The notes under the pieces were generated by a model. That model did no database searches. It was not told the origin of the DNA and saw only the letters and a list, made by a program, of their open reading frames with translations. A stretch of DNA of 39,424 nt from positions 1-39,424 of the IMG/VR virus record IMGVR_UViG_3300042465_001145; one strand, given 5' to 3'. Shown here piece by piece: positions 7,966-14,743 of the stretch (its first letter is position 1; each line of letters starts with the position of its first letter). Origin of the DNA: a virus. Position numbers and translations under genes: made by a program.

Positions 7966-9228
7966 TTAGTATCCTGATACTGTGTCTAAAGGTTCGTACT
8001 CTTCTTCTTCAATCATGTCTGTAAACTCTGTGATGCCAATTTGATCTATGTAAGCTAAGGCATCAATCAAGTCATCGTGTACTGCGCTATTCGGAAAGTT
8101 AAGAAGCTGGTCTACAAACTGCTTGGTCCAATCACCTCTAACTAACTTAATCCTTCCATGCTCGAAGCGTCCCTGTAAAGCCCATACTATTCGGTCCGTC
8201 TTCTTCTTGTTGCCGTGTGTCAGTTCTATCACTGATATGAAAAACGATTTCTTCTTCATCAAGTCTTGTAGGTACGGGAGTACGGCGTTCCGTGCCATTC
8301 CCCGCTCTATACCTACTAGCCGCACATCGTAACTTTTTGCTGTTTCTAATATCTTGTTTGCGGTTTCTTTGATGTCCCATCGTCCATACACTATAGTATC
8401 TACAAACCATCCATCCAAAGTAACCTTGACTACAGCTATAGCGGTTTCATCTAGATGCTTCTTTTTGTTAGTGGCTTGCTTGCTTACATCTTCAAAGCCA
8501 GCCAAATCAACAGCGATGTAATAACTACCGTCACTAGGAGTATCATCGCTATCAACATAATGTATCCATTCTTCTTTAAATAACTCTGATGAGGCGGCTT
8601 CGAAACTAGCAAGGTATTCCTGTCTAAAACTGAAGGAAGACATTGACTTCTTCGCAGCCTCAATCTCTTTAGGATCGAGTAGAGGATTATCAAAAGAAGT
8701 AAAGTGAAACGATACCCAATCTTCATCTTCATCCTTTTGGGCCATCTGGTACAACTCGTAGAAGTGATTCCTGCCCTTTGGTGTACCAATGAACAGTGCT
8801 CCACCCTTTACATCTGACAGTGCTGGTCTAAGGATCTGCTCGAATACTTGAGGCTTCATGTCAGCGTACTCGTCAACTACGACATACGCTAGACCGACAC
8901 CTCGCATTGTATCTGGACGGTCAGATCCTTTTAGGTAGATCTTCCTGTCGTTTACTAAAGTTATTACCGCCGTATTCTCGTGGACAGTTTTGATAACTTC
9001 GTGTCCAAGCTCTTTAAGAACCGTCCACATAATGTCTTTAGCTTGCTGAAAAGTTGGGGCAACATAGAAGACATCCTTCTCTTTAGATTTTAAAGCCTCA
9101 ATGATGAGGGTCCAAGCTGCAAGCCTTGACTTACCAAACCGTCTACCTGCAGCTACTACCTTAAACCGATGTTCGTCATTAAATACTTCAGTCTGCTTTG
9201 GATGTAGTTCGACTCTAAGGTTTGCCAT
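7966..9228 (-). CDS. terL: Terminase large subunit
   Basis: A 420-residue DNA-packaging motor. The ATPase domain has Walker A at 26-34 (AAGRRFGKS), Walker B at 116-120 (VVVDE) and the coupling motif near 148-152 (GTPKG). The RNase H-like nuclease domain has acidic residues D241 (AVDLAG), E in VGIERG, and HDDLIDAL near 384-391. Length is usual for podoviral terminases. It overlaps the small-terminase candidate by 14 bases. Confidence 0.95.
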   Translation of the reverse strand: MANLRVELHPKQTEVFNDEHRFKVVAAGRRFGKSRLAAWTLIIEALKSKEKDVFYVAPTFQQAKDIMWTVLKELGHEVIKTVHENTAVITLVNDRKIYLKGSDRPDTMRGVGLAYVVVDEYADMKPQVFEQILRPALSDVKGGALFIGTPKGRNHFYELYQMAQKDEDEDWVSFHFTSFDNPLLDPKEIEAAKKSMSSFSFRQEYLASFEAASSELFKEEWIHYVDSDDTPSDGSYYIAVDLAGFEDVSKQATNKKKHLDETAIAVVKVTLDGWFVDTIVYGRWDIKETANKILETAKSYDVRLVGIERGMARNAVLPYLQDLMKKKSFFISVIELTHGNKKKTDRIVWALQGRFEHGRIKLVRGDWTKQFVDQLLNFPNSAVHDDLIDALAYIDQIGITEFTDMIEEEEYEPLDTVSGY

Positions 9229-9625
9229 CCGAGTCCTCTACATCGATAACTTCGTATCCAATCTCCTCAGTCTCTGTTGCAGCTATCTGGGGAGTACCAG
9301 TGGTCACAATCTGTACCTGTATCGAGTTGCTTCTGCCTTGACCCTGCTTCTCAAAGTGGGAGATTGGTAGGAGTCTGTCGATGCACATCTTGAGGCAGGC
9401 TACCTGATCCTTGTCCCCATCGTCCATTGCCTTGCGGAGTACGGTCTCAATGACCTTCTCACCGCTGGTGGACAAAAGACGGGCATAGAACTCTTTGATT
9501 CTTGCTGCCTCGCCGGGAGGACGACCTACCACGCCTCGCTTTTTCTTGGATTCGACATCAGCTTTTCTGGGTCTGCCCCTTTTTTTAGCAGGGGACAGGG
9601 TAACACCTTGAGCTTCTAAGGACAC
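9215..9625 (-). CDS. terS: Probable terminase small subunit
   Basis: A 136-residue protein immediately before terL. The basic N-terminus contains two AT-hook-like stretches (KKRGRPRK and VGRPPGE), suitable for DNA recognition, followed by a helical part (ARIKEFYARLLST) and an acidic tail. Start is GTG with AAGGAG 10 bases upstream. It is the first gene of the leftward late transcript from 9726-9754. Assigned mainly by position and DNA-binding features. Confidence 0.75.
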   Translation of the reverse strand: MSLEAQGVTLSPAKKRGRPRKADVESKKKRGVVGRPPGEAARIKEFYARLLSTSGEKVIETVLRKAMDDGDKDQVACLKMCIDRLLPISHFEKQGQGRSNSIQVQIVTTGTPQIAATETEEIGYEVIDVEDSDGKP

Positions 9626-9646
9626 TTTAGTGTTTCTCCTTATTAT

Positions 9647-9707
9647 CTATGTAGTTTTAAATTATTAAGAATTATTATTATGATTATTGTATTTAGTTTC
9701 TACATAG
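9647..9707 (-). promoter_or_regulatory. Leader inverted repeat before small terminase
   Basis: CTATGTAG (9647-9654) and its reverse complement CTACATAG (9700-9707) enclose 45 bases of almost pure A/T within the 5' leader of the late transcript. They could pair as a long leader hairpin. The arms are only 8 bp, so this is tentative. Confidence 0.35.
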
Positions 9708-9725
9708 TTTGTTCTTAATACATTT

Positions 9726-9754
9726 ATTATAGCATACTTTTTCTAAAAAGTCAA
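9726..9754 (-). promoter_or_regulatory. Late sigma70-type promoter for terminase operon
   Basis: Minus strand: TTGACT, 17-base spacer ending in AAAAGTATGC (extended -10 TGn), then TATAAT. It sits about 100 bases upstream of the small terminase start and is the only strong leftward promoter I see in the divergent gap. Confidence 0.85.
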
Positions 9755-9758
9755 GTAC

Positions 9759-9900
9759 TTTGTACTATTTAGGAGCTAAAGTGGACAGATTAGCAGCTTC
9801 AGAGTGTACAGATTAGCCCTACTTTATCTACAAAGTCCTACATATTACTAACTATTTGATTTATATAGGCTTTTTCCTGTCCTATTTTGTACTATTTAGG
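9759..9900. repeat. Direct repeat TTTGTACTATTTAGG
   Basis: Exact 15-base copies at 9759-9773 and 9886-9900, with the ACTATTTA core again near 9911. The first copy adjoins the -35 of the leftward promoter. Iterated sites in the divergent gap suggest protein binding. Confidence 0.7.
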
Positions 9901-10028
9901 GCAGTTTTCCCACTATTTAATTGCTATTTTACCTTCTCTTGTGTGCTGTAGGGTGCTTTACGCAGCGCAACTGTGTTGTCCCCCCTCCCCCATGTCTCTT
10001 TTATACCACAAAAGACCACACAGATTAG
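9785..10028. repeat. Direct repeat ACAGATTAG
   Basis: Copies at 9785-9793, 9808-9816 and 10020-10028. The first two extend to ACAGATTAGC and start 23 bases apart, about two helical turns, as for cooperative binding sites. Confidence 0.6.
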
Positions 10029-10223
10029 TCAGGTATGGGACTTGCTAGGCAAAAACCATGCCAATAGGCAGAGACTATCGAGTCTGGGTAGGCGATAGAA
10101 AGAGACTATGATGCACCCTATAGAAGTGTCTCTAAAAAACAACAGAGGGGTACTGTATAAAAATACATTAGGGTTATCCCTAGGTAGACAGAATAGGAAA
10201 AACTCGGTAAGATCCGCCTATGG

Positions 10224-10239
10224 ATAGATAGTTATCTAT
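10224..10239. promoter_or_regulatory. Palindromic operator, copy 1
   Basis: ATAGATA-GT-TATCTAT, 7-bp arms around a 2-base centre. It lies 30 bases before the first early gene and upstream of its CGGAGG ribosome site. One of eight copies confined to the early region. Confidence 0.75.
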
Positions 10240-10268
10240 TCATTAACTAACTAATCGGAGGTTTAACC

Positions 10269-10772
10269 ATGAATTTCGAAAGCGCAGGAAAAGATCTAGC
10301 CAAGGTGGAAACCTCGGCAGGCACTAAGGCAGTGGCATTAATCAAAGACTGCCTAATCAGTATTTCGTCAGATGATCAAATGAATGAGTTTTTAGATAGT
10401 TATCTAAATTACAGAATCAATCAAGGCGAAGAAGAAAAAGAAGCGAAGAATTACAAATCAAGGGTGAAAGCGATTCTTAAGAATTGGAAAGAAAAGGAAA
10501 AGCGAACAGCCCTTTACGATTACACCACCAAGTCGGTTCAACTACTTGCAAGATACGCTAGAGATCTGAACAAAAAGGATAAGCCTGAAGACGAAGCGCC
10601 AGAGGACGAATCGGTAACCACTGAAACACTTCTTAGCCTAGGCGATATCTCGGCAGAATTGGATCGGATAGCCCAACATCTGCACCACCACGGGCGGTTT
10701 GATCTAGCCGAGCGGTTGATGGTGATCGCCAACGAGGTTGTCGAGGAGCAAGTTGAGCCTGCAACGATCTAA
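10269..10772 (+). CDS. Hypothetical first early protein
   Basis: A 167-residue, highly charged helical protein of no family I recognise. Residues 55-100 are Lys/Glu-rich (KNYKSRVKAILKNWKEKEK), residues 100-120 are an acidic linker, and the C-terminus (LDRIAQHLHHHGRFDLAERLMVIA) looks like a helical hairpin. Start has CGGAGG 7 bases upstream. As the first rightward gene, with its own terminator, it is probably expressed first after infection and could act on host functions. It contains one copy of the palindromic operator. Confidence 0.75.
   Translation: MNFESAGKDLAKVETSAGTKAVALIKDCLISISSDDQMNEFLDSYLNYRINQGEEEKEAKNYKSRVKAILKNWKEKEKRTALYDYTTKSVQLLARYARDLNKKDKPEDEAPEDESVTTETLLSLGDISAELDRIAQHLHHHGRFDLAERLMVIANEVVEEQVEPATI
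10391..10408. promoter_or_regulatory. Palindromic operator, copy 2 (in gene)
   Basis: TTTAGATA-GT-TATCTAAA, perfect 8-bp arms, within the first early gene, where it encodes part of FLDSYLN. Confidence 0.7.
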
Positions 10773-10805
10773 GGAGGTGGGGAGAAATCCCCTCTCCCTT
10801 TTTTT
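10773..10805 (+). terminator. Rho-independent terminator after first early gene
   Basis: GGAGG-(T)-GGGGA, GAAA tetraloop, TCCCCTCTCC, then C and seven T. A 10-bp stem with one bulged T and one G-U pair. It directly follows the stop codon and precedes a new promoter, isolating the first early gene. Confidence 0.9.
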
Positions 10806-10810
10806 AATGC

Positions 10811-10838
10811 TTGACAATTCTGTGTTTTGTGGTAGTAT
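10811..10838 (+). promoter_or_regulatory. Early sigma70-type promoter
   Basis: TTGACA, 16-base spacer, TAGTAT. It lies between the terminator and the gene at 10898, with operator copy 3 downstream in the transcribed leader. Confidence 0.75.
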
Positions 10839-10869
10839 TGTGTTGTGGTTGTTGTTTATGTTTAATGTT

Positions 10870-10885
10870 TTAGATAACTATCTAA
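10870..10885. promoter_or_regulatory. Palindromic operator, copy 3
   Basis: TTAGATA-AC-TATCTAA; its right arm runs into the AAGGAG ribosome site of the gene at 10898. Binding here could block both elongation and initiation of translation. Confidence 0.8.
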
Positions 10886-10897
10886 GGAGATTTCAAA

Positions 10898-11134
10898 ATG
10901 TTACACCTAGTCCGTATTTCCCTCAGATTCAATCGTGTGTTGAAGAATCGTGGCGGTAGATTCCTCACTGTGTACCGTAAGGGTGAGAAAATTAATGGTA
11001 AGGTATTGTCCACTAACCCATTGTATGCTAAGGTTCAGCGTGCATCTGATGGTCAAGTGTTTCGTGTCAAGAATTGGTCAGTGCGGTTCGTGTGTGCTGA
11101 CCACCTAATCCATACACAAAACGGAGCGGTCTAA
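10898..11134 (+). CDS. Hypothetical basic protein
   Basis: A 78-residue basic protein (pI visibly high) with a beta-rich centre (GKVLSTNPLYAKVQRASDGQVFRV) that could be a small SH3/OB-like nucleic-acid binding fold. I recognise no family. Good ribosome site AAGGAG. It is the first gene after the 10811 promoter and abuts the Gp88-like gene. Confidence 0.7.
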   Translation: MLHLVRISLRFNRVLKNRGGRFLTVYRKGEKINGKVLSTNPLYAKVQRASDGQVFRVKNWSVRFVCADHLIHTQNGAV

Positions 11135-11776
11135 ATGTTATCAAGAACATCCAAGTTAGGGTGTTATTCGTGGAGTCTTCAGGCTTGGGACACTTGTCCG
11201 GGGTCTAAAGATTCCACGGGTGAAGCAGTCCCTGCTTGCAAAGTGTGCTATGCTAGGCAGGGTATGTATCATATGCCCAATGTTAAGGCAGTGCGGGAGT
11301 TTAATTTGCAAGACTGGCGCAATTCAGACTGGGTAGATCGCATGGTTTCGTCCCTATCTAAGCAGAAATTCTTCAGATGGTTCGACTCAGGCGATATGTT
11401 TCATATCCAATTGGCAGAAAAGATTTACACTGTCATGAATCGCACCCCTAATTGTAGGCACTGGCTGCCTACTAGGATGTATAAGTTTCCTAAGTTTCAG
11501 GCTATACTTAGGTCTATGCAGGACTTGCCTAATGTTACAGTCAGGGCATCTAGTGACGAGGTGGATGGGTCTGTTTTAGATACTTATCTAAATTCTAGCA
11601 CCATCATACCCGACAGGGATTTCAAGACTGAGGCGTATGTGTGTCCTGCATATAAACAGGATGGAAAGTGCTTGACTTGTAGGCAATGTTGGGATAAGAT
11701 GACTCCTGTGATTGCGTATCCATATCACGGTAAGTCAAAGGCTAAGGTTATCAAACTCATTCAGATGAAAGGTTAA
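11135..11776 (+). CDS. Gp88-like Cys-rich protein
   Basis: A 213-residue protein resembling the phage 'gene product 88' family (recalled as PF17338). C10, C21, C35 and C38 lie in YSWSLQAWDTCPGS and ACKVCYARQG, with a second cluster at C170, C179, C182 and C185. FRWFDSGDM sits in the centre. The two Cys clusters suggest bound metal or an iron-sulfur centre. Function is not established in the family. It starts directly at the end of the previous gene and contains operator copy 4. Confidence 0.7.
   Translation: MLSRTSKLGCYSWSLQAWDTCPGSKDSTGEAVPACKVCYARQGMYHMPNVKAVREFNLQDWRNSDWVDRMVSSLSKQKFFRWFDSGDMFHIQLAEKIYTVMNRTPNCRHWLPTRMYKFPKFQAILRSMQDLPNVTVRASSDEVDGSVLDTYLNSSTIIPDRDFKTEAYVCPAYKQDGKCLTCRQCWDKMTPVIAYPYHGKSKAKVIKLIQMKG
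11575..11592. promoter_or_regulatory. Palindromic operator, copy 4 (in gene)
   Basis: TTTAGATA-CT-TATCTAAA, perfect 8-bp arms, inside the Gp88-like gene, where it encodes LDTYLN. The only copy with a CT centre. Confidence 0.7.
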
Positions 11777-11778
11777 TA

Positions 11779-11952
11779 ATGATGGACACAAAAGATATGT
11801 TGTATCATATGCAAGACTTAATCGCAGAGATCGAGTCAGGTGGTTGGACGGAGCATTCTGAGATTGACATTCGTGTTGCCTATCGCTCACTACGGGATGC
11901 TGTCATGAAGGTTCGGTGTGATGACTTGTTTCAAGCCAAGGAAGCAGTATGA
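11779..11952 (+). CDS. Small hypothetical protein
   Basis: A 57-residue protein (begins MMDTKDMLYHMQ, ends DDLFQAKEAV), helical and mildly acidic. It fills the gap between its neighbours, 2 bases after the Gp88-like stop and overlapping the next gene by ATGA, which supports real coding. Family unknown. Confidence 0.6.
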   Translation: MMDTKDMLYHMQDLIAEIESGGWTEHSEIDIRVAYRSLRDAVMKVRCDDLFQAKEAV

Positions 11953-12152
11953 AGGTATTGATTGGAGACAATATTATCTATGAAGAAGATTATTATGGTT
12001 TACCATATGCTACAATTTACGGAGACTATAAGATAGTTGACATGGAAGAGGCAGAGTTTAATGATTATATTGACGTAACAACTGATGATTGGATAGCATC
12101 TAACTATGAAGGAGTAATTTATCAATGCAAAAAGATACAGCCGTTTGCGTGA
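11949..12152 (+). CDS. Small acidic hypothetical protein
   Basis: A 67-residue, Asp/Glu/Tyr-rich acidic protein (begins MKVLIGDNIIYEEDYYG). No recognised family; it may be a DNA-mimic-like inhibitor, but only acidity suggests that. ATGA overlap with the previous gene; the next gene starts inside its end. Confidence 0.55.
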   Translation: MKVLIGDNIIYEEDYYGLPYATIYGDYKIVDMEEAEFNDYIDVTTDDWIASNYEGVIYQCKKIQPFA

Positions 12153-12334
12153 CAGACAGGAAAGAAATGCTTGAGGCATTGGTCTATCATGAGTTATTGT
12201 GGCTCATTGACAATCCAGACAAGCACCATATTACTGCTGTTACAGACTGGATCCTTCGTCTTAATGAGATATATGATAACGAAGGTAACTTAATAAACGC
12301 ATATAAAAAGGTATGTGAAATATATGAAGACTAA
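12125..12334 (+). CDS. Small hypothetical protein
   Basis: A 69-residue helical protein (HELLWLIDNPDKHHITAVTDWILRLNEIYDNEG). GGAG about 10 bases before ATG. It overlaps the previous gene by 28 bases and the next by about 11, in the tightly packed early cluster. Family unknown. Confidence 0.55.
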   Translation: MQKDTAVCVTDRKEMLEALVYHELLWLIDNPDKHHITAVTDWILRLNEIYDNEGNLINAYKKVCEIYED

Positions 12335-12566
12335 TGACCTAAAGCGAGGCAGTAGAGTTAAGTTGTTGAACGGGTGGGAGGCAGAGATTGCTGACAATAT
12401 GAAAGGCAACACTCGCCTAGCCACTGTGTATGGTGAGTTCACAGAGACTGGCTCTGTCTATGCTCATGATATTATGCAGGTTCAGATTGCTGACCAATGG
12501 TTTCCTGTCGAGCACACGCCTGCACAGATCAAACTCAGAGACCAACTCAAGCGTATTGGATTTTAG
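12324..12566 (+). CDS. Hypothetical protein (KOW/SH3-like)
   Basis: An 80-residue protein starting MKTNDLKRGSRVKLLNGWEAEI, a pattern of small SH3/KOW-like beta barrels, ending HTPAQIKLRDQLKRIGF. Similar small proteins occur in other phages as far as I recall. The ATG at 12324 is preferred over an in-frame GTG at 12315 because of ribosome-site spacing. Its TAG stop is part of operator copy 5. Confidence 0.65.
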   Translation: MKTNDLKRGSRVKLLNGWEAEIADNMKGNTRLATVYGEFTETGSVYAHDIMQVQIADQWFPVEHTPAQIKLRDQLKRIGF

Positions 12567-12578
12567 ATAGTTATCTAA
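12563..12578. promoter_or_regulatory. Palindromic operator, copy 5
   Basis: TTAGATA-GT-TATCTAA. The left arm provides the stop codon of the upstream gene and the right arm runs into AAGGAG of the gene at 12588, the same arrangement as copy 3. Confidence 0.8.
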
Positions 12579-12587
12579 GGAGATAGC

Positions 12588-12941
12588 ATGAAAGCATACC
12601 TGATCGACCCATATGAAACCATAGTAACTGAGGTAGAATACTCAGGAAACTACGAAGACATCTATGAACTTATTGACTGTGAGACATTTGATTGTGTAGG
12701 ATTCAAAGGATCTGTTGATACAATCTATATCGATGACGAGGGATTGTACAAGGAAGATAGACGGTTCTTCATGGTTGATGGCTATCCTAATCCTTTGTGT
12801 GGCAAGGCACTGGTATTGGGTACTGACAAGGATGGTAACAGTATTGAGCCTAAGACTTCCTTGACAGATCTTAGAGGTATGATATCATTTCCTAGGTGGT
12901 TCTATAATGCCGGTGGAAGACAAATAAAAGGGATAATATGA
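12588..12941 (+). CDS. DUF3846-like protein
   Basis: A 117-residue protein with IYIDDEGLYKEDRRFFMVDG and PLCGKALVLGTDKDG, the pattern of DUF3846-type phage proteins (recalled). Function unknown. It overlaps the next gene by ATGA. First gene after operator copy 5. Confidence 0.65.
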   Translation: MKAYLIDPYETIVTEVEYSGNYEDIYELIDCETFDCVGFKGSVDTIYIDDEGLYKEDRRFFMVDGYPNPLCGKALVLGTDKDGNSIEPKTSLTDLRGMISFPRWFYNAGGRQIKGII

Positions 12942-13192
12942 AAACAATCATCCATGTAAATCAGCACAACATCAAGCATAACCGCAAGACTGGGGATAAC
13001 TTACCTGTCTTGACAGTTAAGACTTATAAGAGTAATATGTATGCTCATCGTGTGAAGATACATGGTGATTCGGAAATCGTTTACAGTCCTGACAAGCCTC
13101 TGTCATGTGGCGCTCATGTCTGGATTGAGACACAGGCAAGGGTGGAATGTGATGAAGCAGCGCAACTTTGTAGCGAAGTATTCGCAGCGTAG
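12938..13192 (+). CDS. Conserved hypothetical phage protein
   Basis: An 84-residue, beta-rich, basic protein (begins MKTIIHVNQHNIKHN; KPLSCGAHVWIET near the C-terminus). I recall near relatives in many phages and plasmids but no known role. Translation is coupled to the previous gene by ATGA. Confidence 0.7.
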   Translation: MKTIIHVNQHNIKHNRKTGDNLPVLTVKTYKSNMYAHRVKIHGDSEIVYSPDKPLSCGAHVWIETQARVECDEAAQLCSEVFAA

Positions 13193-13220
13193 TGGTGCAG
13201 GTAAACATAAGGAGAAGCGT

Positions 13221-13493
13221 ATGTCTACGATAGACAAGGAAGACTGGGTTTATTACGAGAACTATAAAGATGAGGTTGACTGGATGAAGTCACGGATCTC
13301 AGAGCTTGAAGAGGTTGTCGAGAATCAAGACCATGCTGAGATCTTTATCCTTGCCAAGATGATTGATATGCGGGAGACTGCTATCAAGGAGAAGGCTTGG
13401 GGTGTTGTTGGTAAACTCGACTATGTCATTGGCCTACACTCAGCAACTGTGTATGTCAAGGCTAAGGAGTTATATGAGAAGGATAAATCATAA
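13221..13493 (+). CDS. Coiled-coil hypothetical protein
   Basis: A 90-residue helical protein with a coiled-coil stretch (KSRISELEEVVENQD). ATG at 13221 is chosen for its AAGGAG ribosome site 6 bases upstream; the frame is open further upstream but overlaps the previous gene. The stop overlaps the next start by 1 base. Confidence 0.65.
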   Translation: MSTIDKEDWVYYENYKDEVDWMKSRISELEEVVENQDHAEIFILAKMIDMRETAIKEKAWGVVGKLDYVIGLHSATVYVKAKELYEKDKS

Positions 13494-13639
13494 TGTCAGC
13501 ATGGCTTATCGCAATCATAGGTGTGGTCTACGCACTGGTGAGTGTTGATCTACTTATCAAAGGCAACACTGGCTTAGGCATAGCGTTTATAGGTTATTCT
13601 ATTGGGAATATCGGCTTGACAATGGCGGCTATGAAATGA
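13493..13639 (+). CDS. Small membrane protein (two helices)
   Basis: A 48-residue protein. An N-terminal hydrophobic segment (WLIAIIGVVYALVSVDLL) and a second Gly-rich one (GIAFIGYSIGNIGLTM) suggest a two-helix inner-membrane protein. TAATG coupling upstream and ATGA downstream support real coding. Possible role in membrane takeover or superinfection exclusion; inference only. Confidence 0.6.
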   Translation: MSAWLIAIIGVVYALVSVDLLIKGNTGLGIAFIGYSIGNIGLTMAAMK

Positions 13640-13719
13640 TAAACTTTCTTATTGTGATGGCTTGTGTTATTATCTTCGCTGTATTGTATGGAATCGCTGA
13701 GGAGAATGATGATGAATGA
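13636..13719 (+). CDS. Tiny single-span membrane protein
   Basis: A 27-residue peptide: hydrophobic segment FLIVMACVIIFAVLYGI followed by an acidic end. ATGA overlap with the previous gene and an 8-base overlap with the next suggest it is translated, but so short a frame could be chance. Confidence 0.4.
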   Translation: MINFLIVMACVIIFAVLYGIAEENDDE

Positions 13720-13885
13720 TAAAGACCCTCATGTTCACAGGGTTTCTGGTGTGCCTTACGAGGTGCAGTTAGTGGATCAGTACATGAACGATATCTCAGA
13801 GCTTGAGCGTGAGAACTTCATGCTTCGTGCTAGGATCAAGCGTCTTGTAGAAGAGATTGCGAGGTTTGAAGATGCCTGTAAATAG
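13712..13885 (+). CDS. Small coiled-coil protein
   Basis: A 57-residue protein. An N-terminal polar part (VHRVSGVPYEVQLVDQYM) is followed by a leucine-zipper-like helix (ISELERENFMLRARIKRLVEEIARFE). GGAG 7 bases before this ATG decides the start. A small dimer, possibly regulatory; it is one candidate for a protein that binds a palindrome, with no direct evidence. Confidence 0.55.
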   Translation: MNDKDPHVHRVSGVPYEVQLVDQYMNDISELERENFMLRARIKRLVEEIARFEDACK

Positions 13886-14048
13886 TCCTTGCATCGATGT
13901 ATGTCAGATAGAATATGACATTGGCTTATGTGTTGGATGTCTCCGCTCACGCATGGAGATTGAGAACTGGTCAATCATGGATGACAAGGAAAAGTTAAAG
14001 TTGATTGACACTCTTAAAGAACGAAGGGAATGGTATGGCGAGGACTAA
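13872..14048 (+). CDS. DUF1289-type Cys-rich protein
   Basis: A 58-residue protein with C7, C11, C20 and C23 (SPCIDVCQ...GLCVGCLR) followed by EIENW and a basic helix: the DUF1289 pattern. GAGG 7 bases before ATG at 13872. Probably binds zinc or an iron-sulfur centre. Role in phages unknown. Confidence 0.75.
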   Translation: MPVNSPCIDVCQIEYDIGLCVGCLRSRMEIENWSIMDDKEKLKLIDTLKERREWYGED

Positions 14049-14205
14049 GAAGGTAGTTGAAGAAGTGGCACAAGAAATTGTCATTGCAGATTGTCGGATG
14101 TTTGTGTCAATTGCTTTTGACAGAAACAATAACTTGTATGGTATTACTAAGGAAGGTGCGCTCTTTAGTTATGACTGGGCTAATCGAAAGTGGGTGGAAG
14201 TATGA
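14035..14205 (+). CDS. Small hypothetical protein
   Basis: A 56-residue protein with a basic N-terminus (MARTKKVVEE) and a C-terminal YGITKEGALFSYDWANRKWVEV, one blade-like beta repeat. ATG at 14035 follows AAGGGA. Overlaps both neighbours. Family unknown. Confidence 0.55.
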   Translation: MARTKKVVEEVAQEIVIADCRMFVSIAFDRNNNLYGITKEGALFSYDWANRKWVEV

Positions 14206-14423
14206 GATGTCTTAGCTGCAACGCAGCACTGACAGACTTTGAGGCAACTCGAAAGACCCTAAAGACTGAAGAGTATTTAGACCTTTGTAACAATTGTTAT
14301 GCTACAATAAAAGATGATGTTTTAACTTTGGACAGGAGTGATCTTGAGGAAGAAGATTGTAGACAAGATGATGATGATTATAGCGATAGGTGTGTGGATC
14401 ATAGTCTTGACTTGGATATTTAA
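14202..14423 (+). CDS. Small zinc-ribbon protein
   Basis: A 73-residue protein. C3-x-x-C6 and C29-x-x-C32 form a zinc-ribbon, followed by a very acidic tail (SDLEEEDCRQDDDDYSD). ATGA overlap upstream. Possibly interacts with nucleic acid or RNA polymerase; inference. Its end contains the -35 of the next promoter. Confidence 0.65.
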   Translation: MRCLSCNAALTDFEATRKTLKTEEYLDLCNNCYATIKDDVLTLDRSDLEEEDCRQDDDDYSDRCVDHSLDLDI

Positions 14424-14435
14424 GTATGCTATAAT
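14407..14435 (+). promoter_or_regulatory. Sigma70-type promoter
   Basis: TTGACT, 17-base spacer ending AAGTATGC, then TATAAT with extended -10. It overlaps the end of the upstream gene and gives a leader of about 55 bases for the gene at 14497. The spacer end matches the late promoters at 4984 and 9726. Confidence 0.85.
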
Positions 14436-14496
14436 ATCTATTAAGTAATCTAAAGAGTTCTTTAATATTATTATTATCTTAATAAGGATACTAAGT

Positions 14497-14688
14497 ATGA
14501 ACTATGAAGAGCAACAACAGATTCAAGAAGAAGCACACTACTGGTTCTGTCTTAATGACGTGGCAGACTACGTAGAATTATTAGGGACAAACCAAGTCAT
14601 CAAGGATGTGGCTGTCCTGCTAGAGCAACGCAAGGAGTTGGATAAGAGGGTTAGTGACTTCAGTCAATTAGGCGATGTGGCATTCTGA
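14497..14688 (+). CDS. Small acidic hypothetical protein
   Basis: A 63-residue helical protein (EAHYWFCLNDVADYVELLG; LLEQRKELDKRV). Preceded by AAGGA. First gene of the transcript from the 14407 promoter. Family unknown. Confidence 0.65.
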   Translation: MNYEEQQQIQEEAHYWFCLNDVADYVELLGTNQVIKDVAVLLEQRKELDKRVSDFSQLGDVAF

Positions 14689-14743
14689 ATTGCACCTTGG
14701 CTTGCATTTCATGTGTCGTCCCTAATTATCCTGATACCTAACC

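Larger units (their letters stand above)
9755..10268. other. Divergent intergenic region with repeats
   Basis: This roughly 640-base gap (from 9626) holds no credible gene. It contains the leftward promoter, two sets of direct repeats, a C-rich run near 9979-9990, small inverted repeats (CTATCG/CGATAG at 10075-10098; TAGGG/CCCTA at 10169-10182) and the first copy of the palindromic operator. The rightward promoter for the first early gene is not obvious; TATAAA at 10156 lacks a good -35. An origin of replication is possible here but not shown. Confidence 0.55.

Noticed and set aside
10169-10182. TAGGG-TTAT-CCCTA, partly like a homing-endonuclease (I-SceI) site
   Set aside because: Only half of that site matches; it is more simply a short inverted repeat.
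12205-13040. Further TTGACA hexamers (near 12205, 13007 and 13615) as promoters
   Set aside because: Their -10 partners match only four of six bases and all lie inside coding sequence.
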